Source of the DNA: Acidiphilium acidophilum
GTDB taxonomy: Bacteria; Pseudomonadota; Alphaproteobacteria; Acetobacterales; Acetobacteraceae
DNA length: 64,000 bases
NCBI RefSeq assembly: GCF_033842475.1
Contig: NZ_JAWXYB010000018.1
Span: forward strand, 2,835,501-2,899,500
Direction: 5' to 3'
The notes beneath the pieces are model-generated. The model made no database searches and was not told the DNA's origin. It saw nothing but the letters and a program-made list of their open reading frames with translations. The position numbers and the translations under genes are program-made. This document shows positions 62,444 through 64,000 of this stretch, piece after piece (positions within the stretch are counted from its first letter, which is position 1; each line of letters starts with the position of its first letter).

Positions 62444-63636
62444 CCCCATCTTCGCGCACCCTCGTCCTGATCGGCGGTGGCCACAGCCATGTCGAGGTGC
62501 TGCGCCGGTTCGCGCGCCGTCCGATGGCGGGCGTGCGGATCGTGCTGATCGGGCGCGACCGCTACACCCCTTATTCCGGCATGCTGCCCGGCCTGGTCGC
62601 CGGGCGTTACAGCTTCGATGAAACCCATATTGATCTCGCGCCGCTCTGCCGCGCCGCCCGGGCCGAATTCGTTCAGGACGAAGCGATCGGGCTGGATCCC
62701 GCCGCCCGCGCCGTGCTCTGCCGCAGCGGCGCGATGTACCGCTACGATATCGTCTCCCTCAATATCGGGTCGAGCCCCGCCGCCGGCCTCGACGCGCCCA
62801 GGGAACCCAACGAAACCGATCGCGCGCGCATCCACGCCCCCATCCACGCCGACATCCACGCCGACATCGCGGTCAAGCCGATCGGGCGTTTTCTCGGCCA
62901 ATGGGCCGATCTGTGCGCCCATGCCTGTACCTCGCCCGCGCAACTCCGCATCGCCGTCGTCGGAACCGGGGCCGGGGGGGTCGAAATGGTTCTCGCCATG
63001 CAATACCGCCTCAATGCGCTGCTTGCGACCGCGGCGACCGCCATTCCCCCGCCCGCCTTCACCCTGTTCGGCCGCGCCCCGCACATCCTGCCACAGCACG
63101 CGGCCTCTGCTGGGCACCGCTTCACCACCGTGCTCGCCGCCCGCGGCATCACGGTCATCACCGGCGAGGACGTTACCGGGCTCGGCGATGGCCGCCTCCG
63201 CCGGGCAGACGGCAGCATCGCCGATTTCGATGCCGTGCTCTGGGTCACCAGCGCCAGCGCCGCGCCCTGGCTGCGCCGCACCAGCCTCGCGCTGACACCG
63301 GACGGTTTCATCGCCGTCACGCGCCATCTGCGTTCGATCTCCCACGCCTCGGTCTTCGCCGCAGGGGATATCGCGACGATGAGCGGCGATCAGCGGCCCA
63401 AATCGGGGGTTTACGCCGTGCGCCAGGGCCCACCGCTCGCGGATAATCTGCGCCGCGCCCTTCAGGACCGGCCCCTGCGCCCTTACCGCCCGCAACGAAG
63501 CGCCCTCGCGCTGATCACCACCGGCGAGCGGAACGTGATCGCTACACGGGGCAATTGGAGCTTTCAGGCCCGGCTTCTCTGGCATTGGAAAGACCGGATC
63601 GACCGGCGGTTCATGCGCCGCTACCGGGTCGATTGA
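62440..63636 (+). CDS. NDH2-type FAD oxidoreductase (SelD N-terminal-domain family)
   Basis: 398 residues from a TTG overlapping the upstream stop. FAD motif LVLIGGGHSHVEVLRRF, then RYTPYSGMLPGLVAGRYSFD, the hallmark of the pyridine-nucleotide-disulfide oxidoreductase subfamily often fused to selenophosphate synthetase SelD; here it is stand-alone. NAD motif RIAVVGTGAGGVEMVLAM, second FAD motif ASVFAAGDIATM. A short tandem IHA-x-IHADIHADI near 128-140 comes from an ATCCACGCCGAC microrepeat. Third gene of the secreted-peptide/DUF6969 operon. Likely reduces a quinone or other acceptor; substrate unknown. Confidence 0.85.
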   Translation: MTPSSRTLVLIGGGHSHVEVLRRFARRPMAGVRIVLIGRDRYTPYSGMLPGLVAGRYSFDETHIDLAPLCRAARAEFVQDEAIGLDPAARAVLCRSGAMYRYDIVSLNIGSSPAAGLDAPREPNETDRARIHAPIHADIHADIAVKPIGRFLGQWADLCAHACTSPAQLRIAVVGTGAGGVEMVLAMQYRLNALLATAATAIPPPAFTLFGRAPHILPQHAASAGHRFTTVLAARGITVITGEDVTGLGDGRLRRADGSIADFDAVLWVTSASAAPWLRRTSLALTPDGFIAVTRHLRSISHASVFAAGDIATMSGDQRPKSGVYAVRQGPPLADNLRRALQDRPLRPYRPQRSALALITTGERNVIATRGNWSFQARLLWHWKDRIDRRFMRRYRVD

Positions 63637-63697
63637 CGCGTCGAGCCCGATTGACACGGCAAGACCGGCCTCGCACCCGAGCCCGCGCCATTCGCCC

Positions 63698-64000
63698 TCA
63701 CCCACCGCGCCGCGCGGCCGGATCGATCGCATTGCCGATCTCTGCGGCGATCCGCCCGTTGCGCACCCCGATCCGCGCATTGAACAGATCGACATCGCCA
63801 CAGCGCAGCGCAATCGCCGCCCCCTTCGGCGCATCGAGGGGCATCACATCGCCTTCCTTCAGCGCCATCAGCGCGCTCAGCTTCATGGTCTGCTGATCGA
63901 GCACCGCTTCGAGCTCGATGTCGGTGTGCCAGAGTTCGTCGGCCAGATGCGCCTCCCAGATCGAATCACGCCCGAATTTCTCGCCCATGAACTGCTGCAG
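63698..64000 (-). CDS. fliM: Flagellar motor switch protein FliM, C-terminal part
   Basis: Open to the right edge, so only the last 100 residues are seen: MGEKFGRDSIWEAHLADELW, then IELEAVLDQQTMKLSALMAL, KEGDVMPLDAP and DVDLFNARIGVRNGRIAAEI. This is the SpoA (FliM/FliN C-terminal) domain that forms the C-ring and binds FliN. The N-terminal CheY-binding part lies outside. It implies that the organism is or was motile. FliN was considered, but the preceding segment before the SpoA fold favours FliM. Confidence 0.82.
   Translation of the reverse strand: MQQFMGEKFGRDSIWEAHLADELWHTDIELEAVLDQQTMKLSALMALKEGDVMPLDAPKGAAIALRCGDVDLFNARIGVRNGRIAAEIGNAIDPAARRGG

Overview
The window is GC-rich, densely coded alphaproteobacterial DNA. 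Family membership is my inference: the gene set (oxygen-dependent hemF, three-part pntAA/pntAB/pntB, trxB followed by an LsrB-type LysR regulator, CtaG-type oxidase assembly factor, PEP-CTERM protein, dnaA next to rpsT, a flagellar fliM end) and codon use fit Acetobacteraceae, perhaps an Acidiphilium-like acidophile. No rRNA, tRNA, CRISPR array or prophage was recognised.

Layout. 0-4.4 kb: fatty/acyl-CoA degradation genes (3-hydroxyacyl-CoA dehydrogenase, thiolase, MerR regulator, acyl-CoA ligase) with two similar dyads sharing the core CGTTWACG. 4.6-8.2 kb: cspA, fghA, dnaA, rpsT. 8.4-12 kb: methyltransferase, BNR-repeat protein overlapping a MoaD/ThiS-like diglycine protein, PEP-CTERM protein. 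12-15.7 kb: hemF, then a compact bc1-like trio whose cytochrome b homologue keeps both heme-bL histidines but has glycine at both heme-bH positions, then mtnP. 15.8-23.7 kb: GntR with two winged helices, LysR, pgm, clpP, pnt genes. 23.7-26.7 kb: AT-rich foreign patch, IS5-type transposase remnant, direct repeats around a DUF6998-like gene. 26.5-38 kb: hybrid PAS/GAF histidine kinase, two small genes, dnaE, ctaG, lrp, trxB, lsrB and a structured small-RNA candidate. 38.4-50.3 kb: pcp, GT8-like glycosyltransferase, then a hydantoin/pyrimidine locus (GntR, NCS1 transporter, porin, hydantoinase, SDR), where the porin gene is split by a 1,038-bp insertion element with 37-bp terminal inverted repeats and a 5-bp target duplication; then a siroheme-type dehydrogenase, IclR and a GlcD-type oxidase. 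50.3-58 kb: PNPOx-like protein, APC permease, CsbD, EamA, COG3146 protein, pepN. 58-64 kb: metallophosphoesterase-radical SAM fusion coupled to an MFS transporter, a divergent set (secreted Cys peptide, DUF6969, SelD-N-type flavoprotein), and the end of fliM.

Two intergenic repeat families stand out. One is a T-rich hairpin (core GCTTCTTTTTT) in four single copies and four inverted pairs whose two hairpins always start 93-94 bp apart. The other is a GC-rich element of about 184 bp with five hairpins, in two inverted copies bracketing 15.7-34.5 kb; its central 22-23-bp stem differs between copies yet stays perfectly paired. All assignments come from reading sequence and remembered families; no database search was run.
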